From Streptomyces sp. NBC_00285 (GTDB lineage Bacteria; Actinomycetota; Actinomycetes; Streptomycetales; Streptomycetaceae), in assembly GCF_036174265.1 (NCBI RefSeq), contig NZ_CP108055.1:3720001-3784000 (forward strand): 64,000 nucleotides of DNA, read 5' to 3'. A model generated the notes under the pieces. It was not told the DNA's origin. It ran no database searches and saw only the letters and a program-made list of their open reading frames with translations. Positions 44,157 to 53,963 of this stretch are shown here, in pieces. Both the position numbers and the translations under genes were made by a program. Numbering within the stretch: position 1 is the first letter of the stretch; each line of letters begins with the position of its first letter.

Positions 44157-45410
44157 TCACAGGTGCCCCGTGAGCCGGGCGTGAAGCGAGCGGGCCGATG
44201 CGTCGGTGAGGGACGCGATGTGGTCGACGATCACTCGTTTGCGCGCGCTGTCGTCGGGCGCCAGCTCGAACAGTGCGCGGAACTGGGGATCGAGGCCGTC
44301 CGGGGCGCGCACGGTGAGCGCTTCGGCGAGTTCCGCGACGACGATCCGCTGGTCGGCCCGCAGCAGTTCCTGCTCGGCGCGCTGCATGACGTACCGGTCG
44401 GCGACGGCCTTGAGGACCGCGCACTCCAGGCGGGTCTCGTGGGGTACGACGAGTTCGGCGCCGTACCGCGTGAGCCGCCCGGTGCCGTACCGCGTGCGGG
44501 TGGCGGTCTCCGCGGCGAGGCAGAAGCGGCCGATGAGCTGGCTGGTGGCGTCCTTGAGGCGGGCCTGGGCGACGGCCGAGCCGTCGTAGCCGTGCGGCCA
44601 CCACTCCTGGTCCTGGAGACGGTCGAGGGCCTCCGCGAGCTCCACCGGGTCGGTGTCCGCGGGGACGTACCTGCCGCGGGCCACCTCGAAGACCGCCTGG
44701 CGTTCCGGCTCCGCGTGCAGGCAGTTGGGGTCGATGTGGCCGGCGTGCAGTCCGTCCTCGACGTCGTGCACTGAATACGCCACGTCGTCGGCCCAGTCCA
44801 TGACCTGGGCCTCGAAGGTGGTGCGGGTGCCGGGGGCGTCCTTGCGGATCCAGTCGAAGACGGGGCGGTCGTCCTCGTAGGCGCCGAACTTCTGGGACGC
44901 GGGGTCGCTCGGGTGGGCTCCTCTGGACCAGGGGTACTTGGTGGCCGCGTCGAGGGTGGCCCGGGTGAGGTTGAGGCCCACGGAGCCTTCCTCGGTGAAC
45001 CGCTTGGGTTCGATGCGGGTGAGGAGCCGCAGGGACTGGGCGTTGCCCTCGAAGCCGCCGCAGTCCTCCGCGAACTCGTTCAGCGCCTGTTCGCCGTTGT
45101 GGCCGAAGGGCGGGTGGCCGAGGTCGTGGGAGAGACAGGCGGCTTCCACCAGGTCGGGGTCGCAGCCGAGGGCCGCGCCGAGCTCCCGGCCCACCTGGGC
45201 GCACTCCAGGGAGTGGGTGAGGCGGGTGCGGGGACTGGCGTCCCACTGGCTGTTGCGCTCGCCCGGTGTGACCACCTGGGTCTTGCCCGCGAGCCGTCTG
45301 AGCGCTGAGGAGTGCAGGACGCGGGCACGATCTCGTTGGAAGGCGGTGCGGCCTGGGCGCTTGTCGGGCTCCGGGGCCCAGCGTTCGGTTGACTGCGGGT
45401 CGTACGACAT
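44157..45410 (-). CDS. dgt: Deoxyguanosinetriphosphate triphosphohydrolase-like HD protein
   Basis: 417 residues. The HD metal site is made of H66 (RLTHSLE), H95-D96 ([18 protein letters not shown]) and a later Asp ([16 protein letters not shown] near residue 213). This is the dGTPase/SAMHD1-like family that hydrolyses dNTPs to deoxynucleoside and triphosphate. It lies upstream of the flavoprotein gene, on the same strand as dnaG, and is typically found near dnaG in actinobacteria. Confidence 0.92.
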   Translation of the reverse strand: MSYDPQSTERWAPEPDKRPGRTAFQRDRARVLHSSALRRLAGKTQVVTPGERNSQWDASPRTRLTHSLECAQVGRELGAALGCDPDLVEAACLSHDLGHPPFGHNGEQALNEFAEDCGGFEGNAQSLRLLTRIEPKRFTEEGSVGLNLTRATLDAATKYPWSRGAHPSDPASQKFGAYEDDRPVFDWIRKDAPGTRTTFEAQVMDWADDVAYSVHDVEDGLHAGHIDPNCLHAEPERQAVFEVARGRYVPADTDPVELAEALDRLQDQEWWPHGYDGSAVAQARLKDATSQLIGRFCLAAETATRTRYGTGRLTRYGAELVVPHETRLECAVLKAVADRYVMQRAEQELLRADQRIVVAELAEALTVRAPDGLDPQFRALFELAPDDSARKRVIVDHIASLTDASARSLHARLTGHL

Positions 45411-45528
45411 GTCTCGACAGTACGGGCAGGTACTGACAATCCACGTATACGTCTGCCGGGTTCCGGACCACCGGGATGGGACGGGGAGCCTCGGCGTTCC
45501 GCGACGCCGGCTGGTCCAGCGCGCGGGC

Positions 45529-46392
45529 CTATGCGGCTGTGGTCACCCGGGCCGCCAGGGACTGCTCGTACCGGTGCAGGATCAGGCCGGCCATCGCGGG
45601 GTGGGTGCCCAGGGGGGCCGCGGCGATCCAGGGGGCCTTCTCCGCGCACTGGGTCGCGAACAGGCCCGGGGCCGTGAAGTACGAGGCCACCGCCACCCGG
45701 TGGCGGCCCCTCGCGGTCAGGGCGCGGATCGCCGTGTCCACCGTGGGGGTCGCCGCGGAGGCGTAGGCCGGGACCACCGGGACTCCCAGGCGGTCCGAGA
45801 GGAGTTGGGCCGTGCGGCGGGTGTCCGCCGCCGAGTCGGGGTCGCGGGAGCCCGCAGCCGCCAGGACGACCGCGCCGGTGCGGCGGGTTTCCTCGTCCGC
45901 CGCCGTGGGCCAGCCGGCCTCCACCAGGCGGGCGTGGAGGGTCTCCACCAGAAGGGGGTGCGGGCCCAGCGGGGCCGCCACACGCGTGCGTGCGTCGGCG
46001 GCGGCCGCCATCTGCGGGATGTCGCGCTTCACGTGGTAGCCGCGGGAGAGGAGGAGCGGGACCAGGACCGCTTCCGCCGTCCCCAGGGACGCCAGCGTGT
46101 CCGGCAGCAGCGGCTCGTTCAGCTCGATGTGGCCCAGGTGCACCGGCACGTCGGGGCGCTGCTCACGGACCTGGTCCAGGAGTTCCATGACCGTGTTCAG
46201 GGTGCGCGGGTCGCGGCTGCCGTGGGCCACGACCACGAGCGCGGGCGGCTCGGGACGGCGCCTGCCGTCGAGCTGTACGAGGCTCAGCTGGCTGGCGAGC
46301 TGGCTGCTGATCCGGTTCATGATGTGCGCCGTACTGTCGAGGTGATCGCGAGCAGCTTTCGATTGACTCGTCGCCTTACTCGTCGCCGTCAT
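45529..46392 (-). CDS. Sirohydrochlorin chelatase (CbiX/SirB-like)
   Basis: 287 residues from ATG at 46392 (an internal ATG at 46320 is an alternative). Two half-domains in tandem each carry the chelatase pattern: [16 protein letters not shown] near residue 53 with His as metal/tetrapyrrole ligand, and [17 protein letters not shown] near 173, where Ala replaces the His. [15 protein letters not shown] near 113 is the second ligand region. It would insert Fe or Co into sirohydrochlorin. The nearby nitrite reductase needs siroheme, so it may serve nitrogen assimilation. Confidence 0.8.
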   Translation of the reverse strand: MTATSKATSQSKAARDHLDSTAHIMNRISSQLASQLSLVQLDGRRRPEPPALVVVAHGSRDPRTLNTVMELLDQVREQRPDVPVHLGHIELNEPLLPDTLASLGTAEAVLVPLLLSRGYHVKRDIPQMAAAADARTRVAAPLGPHPLLVETLHARLVEAGWPTAADEETRRTGAVVLAAAGSRDPDSAADTRRTAQLLSDRLGVPVVPAYASAATPTVDTAIRALTARGRHRVAVASYFTAPGLFATQCAEKAPWIAAAPLGTHPAMAGLILHRYEQSLAARVTTAA

Positions 46393-46604
46393 GAACCGAT
46401 GGTGACGGCCGGAGGTTGCCTTCCCGTTGCGCGGGAATGACGGGTGTTTTCCGGCGGTTCACGGTGGGGTGCATGGGGGGTGTGAGGTAGCGCGACCTGC
46501 GGCTTCGCCGTTCGAAGTGAGCCCGGTCACGTCGTCACGGGCGAACCGTGCGGCCCGTTTGTACGTCTTTCGGGGGCGAAGGCCGACCGGGGAGGGACCG
46601 TCCG

Positions 46605-47291
46605 ATGCGACTGCCGAAGGCGCGCAGACCACGTGTGCCACGCACGCGTACCGGGCAGCGGCGCCTTGTGCAGGCCGTGGTCGCGGGCTGTGTGCTCGCC
46701 CTGCTGCCGGCCACCTGGATGTACGTCACGACGGGCGACCGGCTGCGTACGACGGCCGACGCGCCCCGTACCGAGGTGGCCGTCGTCTTCGGCGCCGGGC
46801 TGTGGGACGGCGAGCCCTCGCCGTATCTCGCCCACCGGCTCGACGCGGCCGCGAAGCTGTACCGGGAGAACCGGGTCGAGGTCGTCCTCGTCACCGGCGA
46901 CAACAGCCGCGAGGACTACGACGAGCCGGACGCGATGCGCGCCTATCTGACGCGGCACGGTGTCCCGGACGGGCGGATCGTCAGCGACTACGCCGGCTTC
47001 GACACCTGGGACTCCTGCGTCCGCGCCAGGAAGATCTTCGGCGTGCACAAGGCGGTGCTCATCAGCCAGGGGTTCCACATCCGGCGGGCGGTCGCGCTCT
47101 GCCAGGCGGCCGGTGTCTCGTCGTACGGCGTCGCGGTCGACGCCAAGCACGACGTCACCTGGTACTACGGCGGCGCCCGCGAGATCTTCGCGGCGGGCAA
47201 GGCCGCCCTGGACGCCGTGTTCGAGCCGGATCCCCGGTTCCTCGGGCCCGAGGAACCGGGGGTGGCGCGGGCGCTGGCTAGCGACCGGTGA
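46605..47291 (+). CDS. DUF218/YdcF-SanA-like membrane protein
   Basis: ATG at 46605 with GGAGGG eight bases upstream gives 228 residues. A basic N-terminus and one membrane helix ([17 protein letters not shown]) anchor an extracytoplasmic DUF218 domain: [38 protein letters not shown] and [17 protein letters not shown]. This is the SanA-type family, linked in E. coli to envelope barrier function. Its 3' end overlaps the convergent hydratase gene by 14 bases. Confidence 0.85.
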   Translation: MRLPKARRPRVPRTRTGQRRLVQAVVAGCVLALLPATWMYVTTGDRLRTTADAPRTEVAVVFGAGLWDGEPSPYLAHRLDAAAKLYRENRVEVVLVTGDNSREDYDEPDAMRAYLTRHGVPDGRIVSDYAGFDTWDSCVRARKIFGVHKAVLISQGFHIRRAVALCQAAGVSSYGVAVDAKHDVTWYYGGAREIFAAGKAALDAVFEPDPRFLGPEEPGVARALASDR

Positions 47292-48045
47292 AGCGCGGGG
47301 CGCGTTTCTCCAGGAAGGCGCCCATCCCCTCCTTCTGGTCGGCCGTCGCGAACAGGGCGTGGAACACCCGGCGTTCGTAGCGGATGCCGTCCCGCAGGCC
47401 CGTCTCCAGGGCCTGGTTGACGCACTCGCGGGCCGCCCTGACCGCCGTGCGCCCGTACGAGGCGATCGTCGCGGCCGCCTCCAGGGCCTCCGGCAGGACG
47501 CGGTCGTCCGGTACGACACGGGAGACGAGACCACAGCGTCCCGCCTCCCGCGCGTCCATCGTGCGGCCGGTGAGGACCAGGTCCATCGCCTTGGCCTTCC
47601 CCACCAGGCGCGTCAGGCGCTGGGTGCCGCCGATCCCGGGGATCACGCCCAGTTTGATCTCCGGCTGTCCGAAGACCGCCGACTCCCCGGCGATGACGAG
47701 GTCGCACAGCATCGCCAGTTCACAACCGCCGCCCAGGGCATGGCCGTTGACGGCAGCGATCTTCGGGGTGCGGAGATCGGCGAACTCCTCCCAGGCCGCG
47801 AAGTAGTCCTCGGCCGCCATGTCGACGGCCGACTTGGACGCCATCTCCTTGATGTCGGCGCCGGCCGCGAAGACCCGCTCCGATCCGGTGACGACGAAGC
47901 AGCCGACCTCCGGGTCCGCGTCCAACGGACGCAGGGTGTCGAGGAGTTCGGCCAGCAGTTCGGAATTGAGCGCGTTGAGAACGTGCGGGCGGTGCAGGCG
48001 TACGGTCACCACGCGGCCGTCGCGTTCGACCTTCAGGTTGTTCAT
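47278..48045 (-). CDS. Enoyl-CoA hydratase/isomerase family protein
   Basis: 255 residues, normal crotonase size. The oxyanion-hole segments are [10 protein letters not shown] near residue 59 and [16 protein letters not shown] near 100; the catalytic Glu pair is in [20 protein letters not shown] near 125-144. It most likely hydrates trans-2-enoyl-CoA in fatty-acid oxidation. It ends convergent with the DUF218 gene, and 30 bases separate it from the upstream ferric-reductase-like gene, so it may be co-transcribed with it. Confidence 0.9.
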   Translation of the reverse strand: MNNLKVERDGRVVTVRLHRPHVLNALNSELLAELLDTLRPLDADPEVGCFVVTGSERVFAAGADIKEMASKSAVDMAAEDYFAAWEEFADLRTPKIAAVNGHALGGGCELAMLCDLVIAGESAVFGQPEIKLGVIPGIGGTQRLTRLVGKAKAMDLVLTGRTMDAREAGRCGLVSRVVPDDRVLPEALEAAATIASYGRTAVRAARECVNQALETGLRDGIRYERRVFHALFATADQKEGMGAFLEKRAPRFTGR

Positions 48046-48075
48046 CTGCCGTGTCCCTTCCGAGAGTTCCGAGGG

Positions 48076-49323
48076 TTACGAGTCCCAGATCGCGCCGTAC
48101 GCCGGAATCCCCCGCCGCTCCAGGCCGTGCACCACCTGATAGGTCAGCTTCTTGTTGGAGATGCAGATGACCGCCTCGGCGCCGAAGTCCCGGTAGGCCT
48201 CGTGAGCGAGGCGCACCATGTCGGGCTTGCCGCGCCGGGAGGTGTCCCAGACCAGGGCGTGCGGCTGGACGGCGAGGATCTCGTCGACCAGGGCGTCGCC
48301 GTAGGTGGTGCGGGGGTCCCGGGTGGCCCAGACCAGGCGGGAGGGGACCTCGGCGGCGAGGAGATGGGGCAGGCAGGGGCCGATGCCGCTGCCGGTGGCG
48401 ACGTAGACCACCTTCTTGAACAGGGTCTCGATGTTGGCGACCCCGGCCGTGGTGATGCCCTTGACCCAGACCTTCGACGGCAGGTCGTCGATGAAGGAGC
48501 CCGTCCAGTCGCCGGCCCGGGAGATCGTGAGCCGGAAGCCCGGCTCGCCGGGTGCGGGGACGTTGGCGAAGGAGTGCCATTCCTTCAGCGGGCCGCGGCT
48601 GATCGCGGTGGAGGAGCCCGCGAAGGGGGTCTCGCCGTGGTCGAAGCGGGCCAGCACGACGTGCGGGGAGGGACGTTCGAGGCGTACGGCCACCTTGCGC
48701 AGCCGGAGCCAGGGCAGGGCGACGCTGAAGGTGACCACCGCGAGGACGGACACGGAGACAGGACCGGCCCCGGACAGCAGCGTGTGTGTCCAGAACAGGG
48801 CGAGGGCGGTCCAGCCGCCGAAGCGGTGGATCTTCTCGAAGTGGTCGTGGTGGCGGGAGCGGAACGGGGGCAGGGCCGTGGCGATGATGAGCGCGAGGAG
48901 CGCCAGCAGGGTCCAACCGACCGCCATGAGCGTGCCGTTGGCCGTCATGACCGTCAGCGCCAGGAACCAGGCCGTCCCGGCCAGCGCCCCGCCCACGTGC
49001 AGTCCGCCGAAGTGGTAGACCTTCCCGAGCGTCCAGCGGATCTTCAGCGGCCAGCTCGTCGGGGGCCAAGTGGCCAGCCGGAAGAGGAGGTTGACGACGT
49101 ACTGCTGGCGGACGATCACGGCGAGCGCGAGGTCGGCGAGGGCCGCGTGGCCCATGACGCGCACCGAGGGGACCCAACTCACGTACAGGAACACGAGGTT
49201 CGCCGCGATCACGAGGCCGGCCAGCCGGTTGTAGTGCATCAGCCGCGGGTGCTTCAGGAGCCTCCTCGCCGCGGAGGTGAGGGGTGGGAGACCGGTCGTC
49301 TCGCGCACGGGTGCGGTGGTCAT
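48076..49323 (-). CDS. Ferric-reductase-like membrane oxidoreductase
   Basis: 415 residues. About six membrane helices fill residues 30-205; His residues suited to heme binding are in YHFGGLHVGG and HFEKIHRFGGW...WTHTLLSG. The cytoplasmic part shows an FNR-like FAD/NAD(P) module, including VVYVATGSGIGPCLPHLLA near residue 300 and a C-terminal FGAEAVICISNKKLTYQVV. The ATG overlaps the stop of the adenylation-domain gene (ATGA), so the two are coupled. It would pass electrons from NAD(P)H across or into the membrane; the acceptor is unknown. Confidence 0.75.
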   Translation of the reverse strand: MTTAPVRETTGLPPLTSAARRLLKHPRLMHYNRLAGLVIAANLVFLYVSWVPSVRVMGHAALADLALAVIVRQQYVVNLLFRLATWPPTSWPLKIRWTLGKVYHFGGLHVGGALAGTAWFLALTVMTANGTLMAVGWTLLALLALIIATALPPFRSRHHDHFEKIHRFGGWTALALFWTHTLLSGAGPVSVSVLAVVTFSVALPWLRLRKVAVRLERPSPHVVLARFDHGETPFAGSSTAISRGPLKEWHSFANVPAPGEPGFRLTISRAGDWTGSFIDDLPSKVWVKGITTAGVANIETLFKKVVYVATGSGIGPCLPHLLAAEVPSRLVWATRDPRTTYGDALVDEILAVQPHALVWDTSRRGKPDMVRLAHEAYRDFGAEAVICISNKKLTYQVVHGLERRGIPAYGAIWDS

Positions 49324-50840
49324 CGGGCCACCGCCAACCGCTCGTCGGCCATCCGCAGCAGGGCCTGCTTGTCGATCTTGCCGCGGTCGGTCTCCGGTAG
49401 GTGTGTCAGGGGCATGACACTCTCAGGCACACAGTAATAGGGCAACACTTCCGCCACCGCCCGCCTCGCCGCGTCGGAGTCCACGTCCGCCGGGCAGACG
49501 AACGACACCAGGGTCCGTGCGTCCCGCTTCAGGGTCACCGCGCGCACGCAGCCCTCGACCGACTCCAGGACCGAGGAGACGGAGTCCAGCTCGACACGGA
49601 AGCCGCGCACCTTGACCTGGTCATCGGTGCGGCCGAGGTGTTCGAGCTCGCCGCCGGGGGTCCAGCGGCCCAGGTCACGGGTGCGGAACATCCGGTGGTC
49701 GCCGCCGAGGAAGGGGTCGGGGGCGTAGCGCTCGGCGTTCAGCACGGGGTTGTCCAGGTAGCCGGCCGAGACGCAGTCGCCGCCCGCCCACATCTCGCCG
49801 ACCGCGCCGATGGGCAGCGGGCGCCGGTCGGCGTCCAGGACGTAGACCGTGTTGTTGGGGGTGGGGCGGCCGATGGTGAGCGCGGGGGCCCCCGGGTCGT
49901 GGCGGCCCATGGTGTTGACGATGGTCGTCTCGGTCGGGCCGCAGCAGTTGTGGAAGACGGCCCGGCGGGCCCAGCGGTCCGCGAGGGGGCGCGGGCAGGG
50001 CTCCCCGGCGACGGCGACCGTGCGCACGCGCGGGCAGGCGGCCGGGTCGATGCCGGACAGGACGGTCGGGGTGGCGATCAGGACGTCGGCCGTACGGGCC
50101 GCCGCGGTGAGGTCCTTGCCGCGGATGACGAGGGTGCCGCCGTGGGCGAGGCAGCCGAGGATCTCCCAGGCCGCCATGTCGAAGGCCACGTTGAGCAGTT
50201 GGGCCACCCGGTCGCCGGGACGGATACCCAATCCGCCAGGCTCGATGAGGAGGATGTTGGCGACGTTGCGGTGGGTGACCTTCACCCCGTTGGGGCGGCC
50301 GGTGGTGCCGGAGGTGAACAGGACGTAGCAGCCGTCGTCGGGGCGGACCGCCGGGACGGGCGCGGCCGGTGGCTCGTACGGCAGCGGCTCGTCCAGGGTG
50401 ATCACGCGCGGGCCGTTCGGGACGCGGGTCGCGTGCGCGGCGACGGTCAGGACGACCCGGGTGCGGGCGGTGCGGACCACGTGGGCGAGCTGGGCCGGGG
50501 GTGCGAGGCCGATGTCCTGGGGGACGTAGGCCGCACCCGCCTTCAGGATGCCGAGCAGGCCGACGAGCATCGGGATCGAACGGCGTACGAAGAGCCCTAC
50601 GTGGTCTCCGGGCCGTACGCCCTCACGGGCCAGGCGGGCGGCGAGCGCGTCGGCGTGCCGGTCGAGCTCGCCGTAGGTGATCGTCGCGCCCCGGTGCTCG
50701 GCGGCGACGGCGCGCGGGGCGGTCGCGGCCCGGCGCTCGACGGCACGGTGGACGAGCGGGTCGGGGACGGGTACGGCCGGGCCCCGGCCGTACCGATGGA
50801 AGAGATCTTGGTCGCGGGGGGTCAGATGGCGCAGAGGCAT
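49320..50840 (-). CDS. Stand-alone amino acid adenylation domain (NRPS-like)
   Basis: The ATG at 50840, with AGGAGG ten bases upstream, gives 506 residues. Core motifs of NRPS A-domains are all seen: A3 LFTSGTTGRPNGVKVTH, A4 FDMAAWEILG, A5 NCCGPTETTIVNT, A7/A8 RTRDLGRWTPGGELEHLGR with VKVRGFRVEL, and A10 Lys in DRGKIDKQAL. The Asp in FDMAAWE, which contacts the alpha-amine, is kept, so an alpha-amino acid is the likely substrate. No carrier or condensation domain is present or adjacent. It is translationally coupled to the ferric-reductase-like protein. Confidence 0.8.
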   Translation of the reverse strand: MPLRHLTPRDQDLFHRYGRGPAVPVPDPLVHRAVERRAATAPRAVAAEHRGATITYGELDRHADALAARLAREGVRPGDHVGLFVRRSIPMLVGLLGILKAGAAYVPQDIGLAPPAQLAHVVRTARTRVVLTVAAHATRVPNGPRVITLDEPLPYEPPAAPVPAVRPDDGCYVLFTSGTTGRPNGVKVTHRNVANILLIEPGGLGIRPGDRVAQLLNVAFDMAAWEILGCLAHGGTLVIRGKDLTAAARTADVLIATPTVLSGIDPAACPRVRTVAVAGEPCPRPLADRWARRAVFHNCCGPTETTIVNTMGRHDPGAPALTIGRPTPNNTVYVLDADRRPLPIGAVGEMWAGGDCVSAGYLDNPVLNAERYAPDPFLGGDHRMFRTRDLGRWTPGGELEHLGRTDDQVKVRGFRVELDSVSSVLESVEGCVRAVTLKRDARTLVSFVCPADVDSDAARRAVAEVLPYYCVPESVMPLTHLPETDRGKIDKQALLRMADERLAVAR

Positions 50841-51092
50841 GCTGGGGGAACCTCCTGGCTGGCTGCTCGCATGACGGTTTGCCTGGCGCCAAGCTGGATC
50901 CGCGCTCGACTGTAGCCGCGGTTCTCCAACTCTCAACGATGCGTGATCGGCCAACCATGCAATGAAATGCGCCACATGTGGCGTCTTTCACATCGGAGGC
51001 AACTTCCGTAGTTTCCGGCGCCGACTCTCAGGTGGGCGAGTGCGCACCTCACCTCTCCCGGGGCCCGATCGGGAGGTCGCCGTGTCGGCCGC

Positions 51093-51130
51093 GTAACACG
51101 GAGCCGTCCCCGGCGTAACACGGCGGAAGC
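51093..51130 (+). promoter_or_regulatory. Candidate GlnR-binding site upstream of nasA
   Basis: GTAAC (51093), an intervening CCGTC, GTAAC (51115) and GAAGC (51126) follow each other at exactly 11-base steps, the GTnAC-n6-GAAAC periodicity of GlnR boxes. It ends 12 bases before the nasA start. The rest of the gap from 50841 to 51092 has no gene. Confidence 0.65.
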
Positions 51131-51142
51131 ACGCTGAAAGGC

Positions 51143-53362
51143 ATGCCGAACTCCGCGACGCCCACGCACTGCCCGTACTGCGCCCTGCAGTGCGGCATGA
51201 ACCTCACCCCCGCTCCGGACGGGACCGTCGAGGTGAGTGAGCGCGCGGACTTCCCGGTGAACCGGGGCGCGCTGTGCGGCAAGGGCCGGACAGCGCCCGC
51301 GGTGCTCTCGTCCCGGGTGCGCCTGACCTCCCCGTTGGTGCGCTCCGGGGGCACACTCGTGCCCGCCGGCTGGGACGAGGCACTGGACCGGATCGCCGAG
51401 GAGCTGTCCCGCACGCGCACGGAGCATGGCCCGGACGCGTGCGGGGTCTTCGGCGGGGGCGGCCTCACCAATGAGAAGGCGTACACGCTCGGAAAGTTCG
51501 CGCGCGTGGTGCTCGGCACCTCGCAGATCGACTACAACGGCCGCTTCTGCATGTCGTCGGCGGCGGCCGGCGGAATGAAGGCGTTCGGCCTGGACCGGGG
51601 GCTGCCCTTCCCGCTGGAGGACATCCCGAAGTCGGGCTGTGTGATCCTCGTCGGTTCGAACCTCGCCGAGACCATGCCGCCGTCCCTGCGGTTCTTCACC
51701 GAACTCCGGGAGAACGGCGGCACGTTGATCGTCGTCGACCCGCGCCGCACCAAGACCGCCGAGCAGGCGGACCTGCACCTGATGCCGCGCCCCGGGACGG
51801 ATCTCGCGCTGGCGCTCGGGCTCCTGCACCTGATCGTCGCCGACGGACTCGTGGACGAGGAGTACGTCCGTGAGCGCACGGTCGGCTGGGAGGACGCGCG
51901 GGCCGCGGCGATGGCCCACTGGCCGGAGTACGTCGAGCGGATCACGGGCGTCCCGGTGCCCCAACTCCGCGAGACCGTAAGGATGTTCTGCGAGCCCGAG
52001 GCCGCGATGGTCCTCACCGCGCGCGGGCCCGAGCAGCAGTCCAAGGGCACCGACACCGTGAGCGCGTGGATCAATCTGTGTCTGGCGACGGGGCGGGCGG
52101 GGCGCCCGCTGTCCGGGTACGGGTGTCTGACCGGCCAGGGCAACGGACAGGGCGGGCGCGAACACGGCCAGAAGGCCGACCAGTTGCCCGGCTACCGCAA
52201 GCTGGACGACCCGGCGGCGCGGGCACATGTCGCCGACGTGTGGGGCGTGGACCCCGACTCGCTGCCGGGGCCCGGACGCAGTGCGTACGAGCTCCTCGAC
52301 GCGCTCGGCACGGACATCAGGTCACTGCTGCTGATGGGGTCCAACCCGGTGGTGTCGGCGCCGCATGCCGCGCACGTCGAGGAGCGCATCAAGTCCCTCG
52401 ACTTCCTTGTCGTCTGCGACGTCGTGCTGTCCGAGACGGCGGCCCTGGCGGACGTGGTCCTGCCGGTGACGCAGTGGGCCGAGGAGACGGGCACGACGAC
52501 CAACCTGGAGGGGCGGGTACTGCTGCGCCGGCAGGCCATCTCTCCCCCGGACGGCATCCGCAGCGACCTGGAGGTCATGCACGAGCTCGCCGCCCGACTC
52601 GGTGTGGAGAAGGGCTTCCCGACCGACCCCGAAGAGGTCTTCGAGGAACTGCGCCGGGCGAGCGCGGGCGGCCCGGCCGACTACTCCGGGATCACTTACG
52701 GCCGCCTGGCCGAGGAGAACGGGGTGTTCTGGCCGTGCCCGACGCCGGACGATCGGGTCGGGGCGGGGAGTGGGGGCGAGGGCCGGGGGATGTCCGACGG
52801 CCGGGACGAGAGCCACGGCCGGCACAGGAGCGACGGCCGCGGCTTGAGCGGGACCGGCGGCCAGGGTGCGGCCGTGGACGACGGCCGGGGCGGCGTGCAC
52901 CCCGGCACCCCGCGGCTCTTCCTCGACCGTTTCGCCACCCCGGACGGGCGGGCCCGGTTCGTCGCCGTGTCGCACCGGGCGATCGCGGAGGAGCCCGACG
53001 AGGAGTACCCGGTGCTGCTGACGACCGGCCGGGTCGTGGCGCAGTACCAGTCCGGTGCGCAGACCCGCCGCGTGGACGAGCTGAACGCCGCCGCGCCGGG
53101 GCCGTTCGTGGAGCTGCACCCGCGGCTCGCGGAGCGGCTCGGGGCGGCCGAGGGCGACCCGGTGGCCGTCGTCTCGCGGCGCGGGCGGGCCGTGGCACCG
53201 GCCCGCATCACGCTCGGGATCCGCCCGGACACCGTCTTCATGCCCTTCCACTGGTACGGCGAGGGCCGCGCCAACACCCTCACCAACCCGGCCCTCGACC
53301 CGACGTCACGGATGCCGGAGTTCAAGGCGTGCGCGGTGCGGTTGGAGACGGTCAAGTCGTAG
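51143..53362 (+). CDS. nasA: Assimilatory nitrate reductase catalytic subunit (molybdopterin)
   Basis: 739 residues. An N-terminal 4Fe-4S site (CPYCALQC...GALCGKG), the molybdopterin oxidoreductase domain with the Mo-ligand Cys in NGRFCMSSAAAGG near residue 136, LTGQGNGQGGREHGQKADQL near 330, and the C-terminal dinucleotide-binding domain (LLTTGRVVAQYQSGAQTRR) identify a Nas/Nap-type enzyme reducing nitrate to nitrite. Between these last two parts, about residues 545-585, lies a Gly/Arg/Asp-rich low-complexity insertion. GlnR-like boxes precede it, which fits control by nitrogen status. Confidence 0.92.
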   Translation: MPNSATPTHCPYCALQCGMNLTPAPDGTVEVSERADFPVNRGALCGKGRTAPAVLSSRVRLTSPLVRSGGTLVPAGWDEALDRIAEELSRTRTEHGPDACGVFGGGGLTNEKAYTLGKFARVVLGTSQIDYNGRFCMSSAAAGGMKAFGLDRGLPFPLEDIPKSGCVILVGSNLAETMPPSLRFFTELRENGGTLIVVDPRRTKTAEQADLHLMPRPGTDLALALGLLHLIVADGLVDEEYVRERTVGWEDARAAAMAHWPEYVERITGVPVPQLRETVRMFCEPEAAMVLTARGPEQQSKGTDTVSAWINLCLATGRAGRPLSGYGCLTGQGNGQGGREHGQKADQLPGYRKLDDPAARAHVADVWGVDPDSLPGPGRSAYELLDALGTDIRSLLLMGSNPVVSAPHAAHVEERIKSLDFLVVCDVVLSETAALADVVLPVTQWAEETGTTTNLEGRVLLRRQAISPPDGIRSDLEVMHELAARLGVEKGFPTDPEEVFEELRRASAGGPADYSGITYGRLAEENGVFWPCPTPDDRVGAGSGGEGRGMSDGRDESHGRHRSDGRGLSGTGGQGAAVDDGRGGVHPGTPRLFLDRFATPDGRARFVAVSHRAIAEEPDEEYPVLLTTGRVVAQYQSGAQTRRVDELNAAAPGPFVELHPRLAERLGAAEGDPVAVVSRRGRAVAPARITLGIRPDTVFMPFHWYGEGRANTLTNPALDPTSRMPEFKACAVRLETVKS

Positions 53363-53406
53363 GGACCGCAGGTCAGTCGGCCCGCACCCCGCACCACTCC
53401 CCCCGC

Positions 53407-53832
53407 TCAGCGGCGGGTCAGCCAGTCGCCGCTCTCGATCAACGTGCCGCGCGCTCGCAGGCGGACGGCGACGGTGGGCGCCGCCACGTACACCCAGGCG
53501 CGTACGGCCGTGCCGTCGGCCGTCCGGGTCACCTCGCGGGTGACCCGTTCGTAGAGGTTGCGCGGGTCACCGGGCGCGTACTCCTCCAACTCGTCGAGGG
53601 CGGTGAGCAGTTCGTCGTACTCGTCGGCGCGGGCGGTGACGAGGTCGCCGAGAACCGGTCCGCCGCCCGGTTCCTCGACGGCGTACGGGTAGCCGGGTCC
53701 GTCGTACAGCAGCGCGCCGTCGAGGCGGCCCGGCTGTTCGGAGCGGATGCGGCCGCGCAGGAGGAGGTCGTGATTGGCCTCGCCGGGGCGGAGGGTGCCG
53801 TAGACGAAGAACGGGAGTCTCACGGGGGTCAC
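53407..53832 (-). CDS. Gamma-glutamylcyclotransferase-like (AIG2 fold) protein
   Basis: 141 residues. The family signature FFVYGTLRPGEANHDLL is near the N-terminus and the putative catalytic Glu lies in ALDELEEYAPGDP near residue 82. Related proteins cyclise gamma-glutamyl compounds or their amines. It is convergent with nasA (44 bases apart) and divergent from the M4 protease gene. Confidence 0.88.
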   Translation of the reverse strand: MTPVRLPFFVYGTLRPGEANHDLLLRGRIRSEQPGRLDGALLYDGPGYPYAVEEPGGGPVLGDLVTARADEYDELLTALDELEEYAPGDPRNLYERVTREVTRTADGTAVRAWVYVAAPTVAVRLRARGTLIESGDWLTRR

Positions 53833-53963
53833 AGAAACGATTCTCTCCTCTCACAAACCTGCACGTGACGCGGTATGGACATGGCTTGTCATGACCTCTT
53901 AAATCTTCGTCAACGTCCGTGCCACCCCCCACGCGCCCCGTTGGCGTCTTTCAGAGGAGACCG

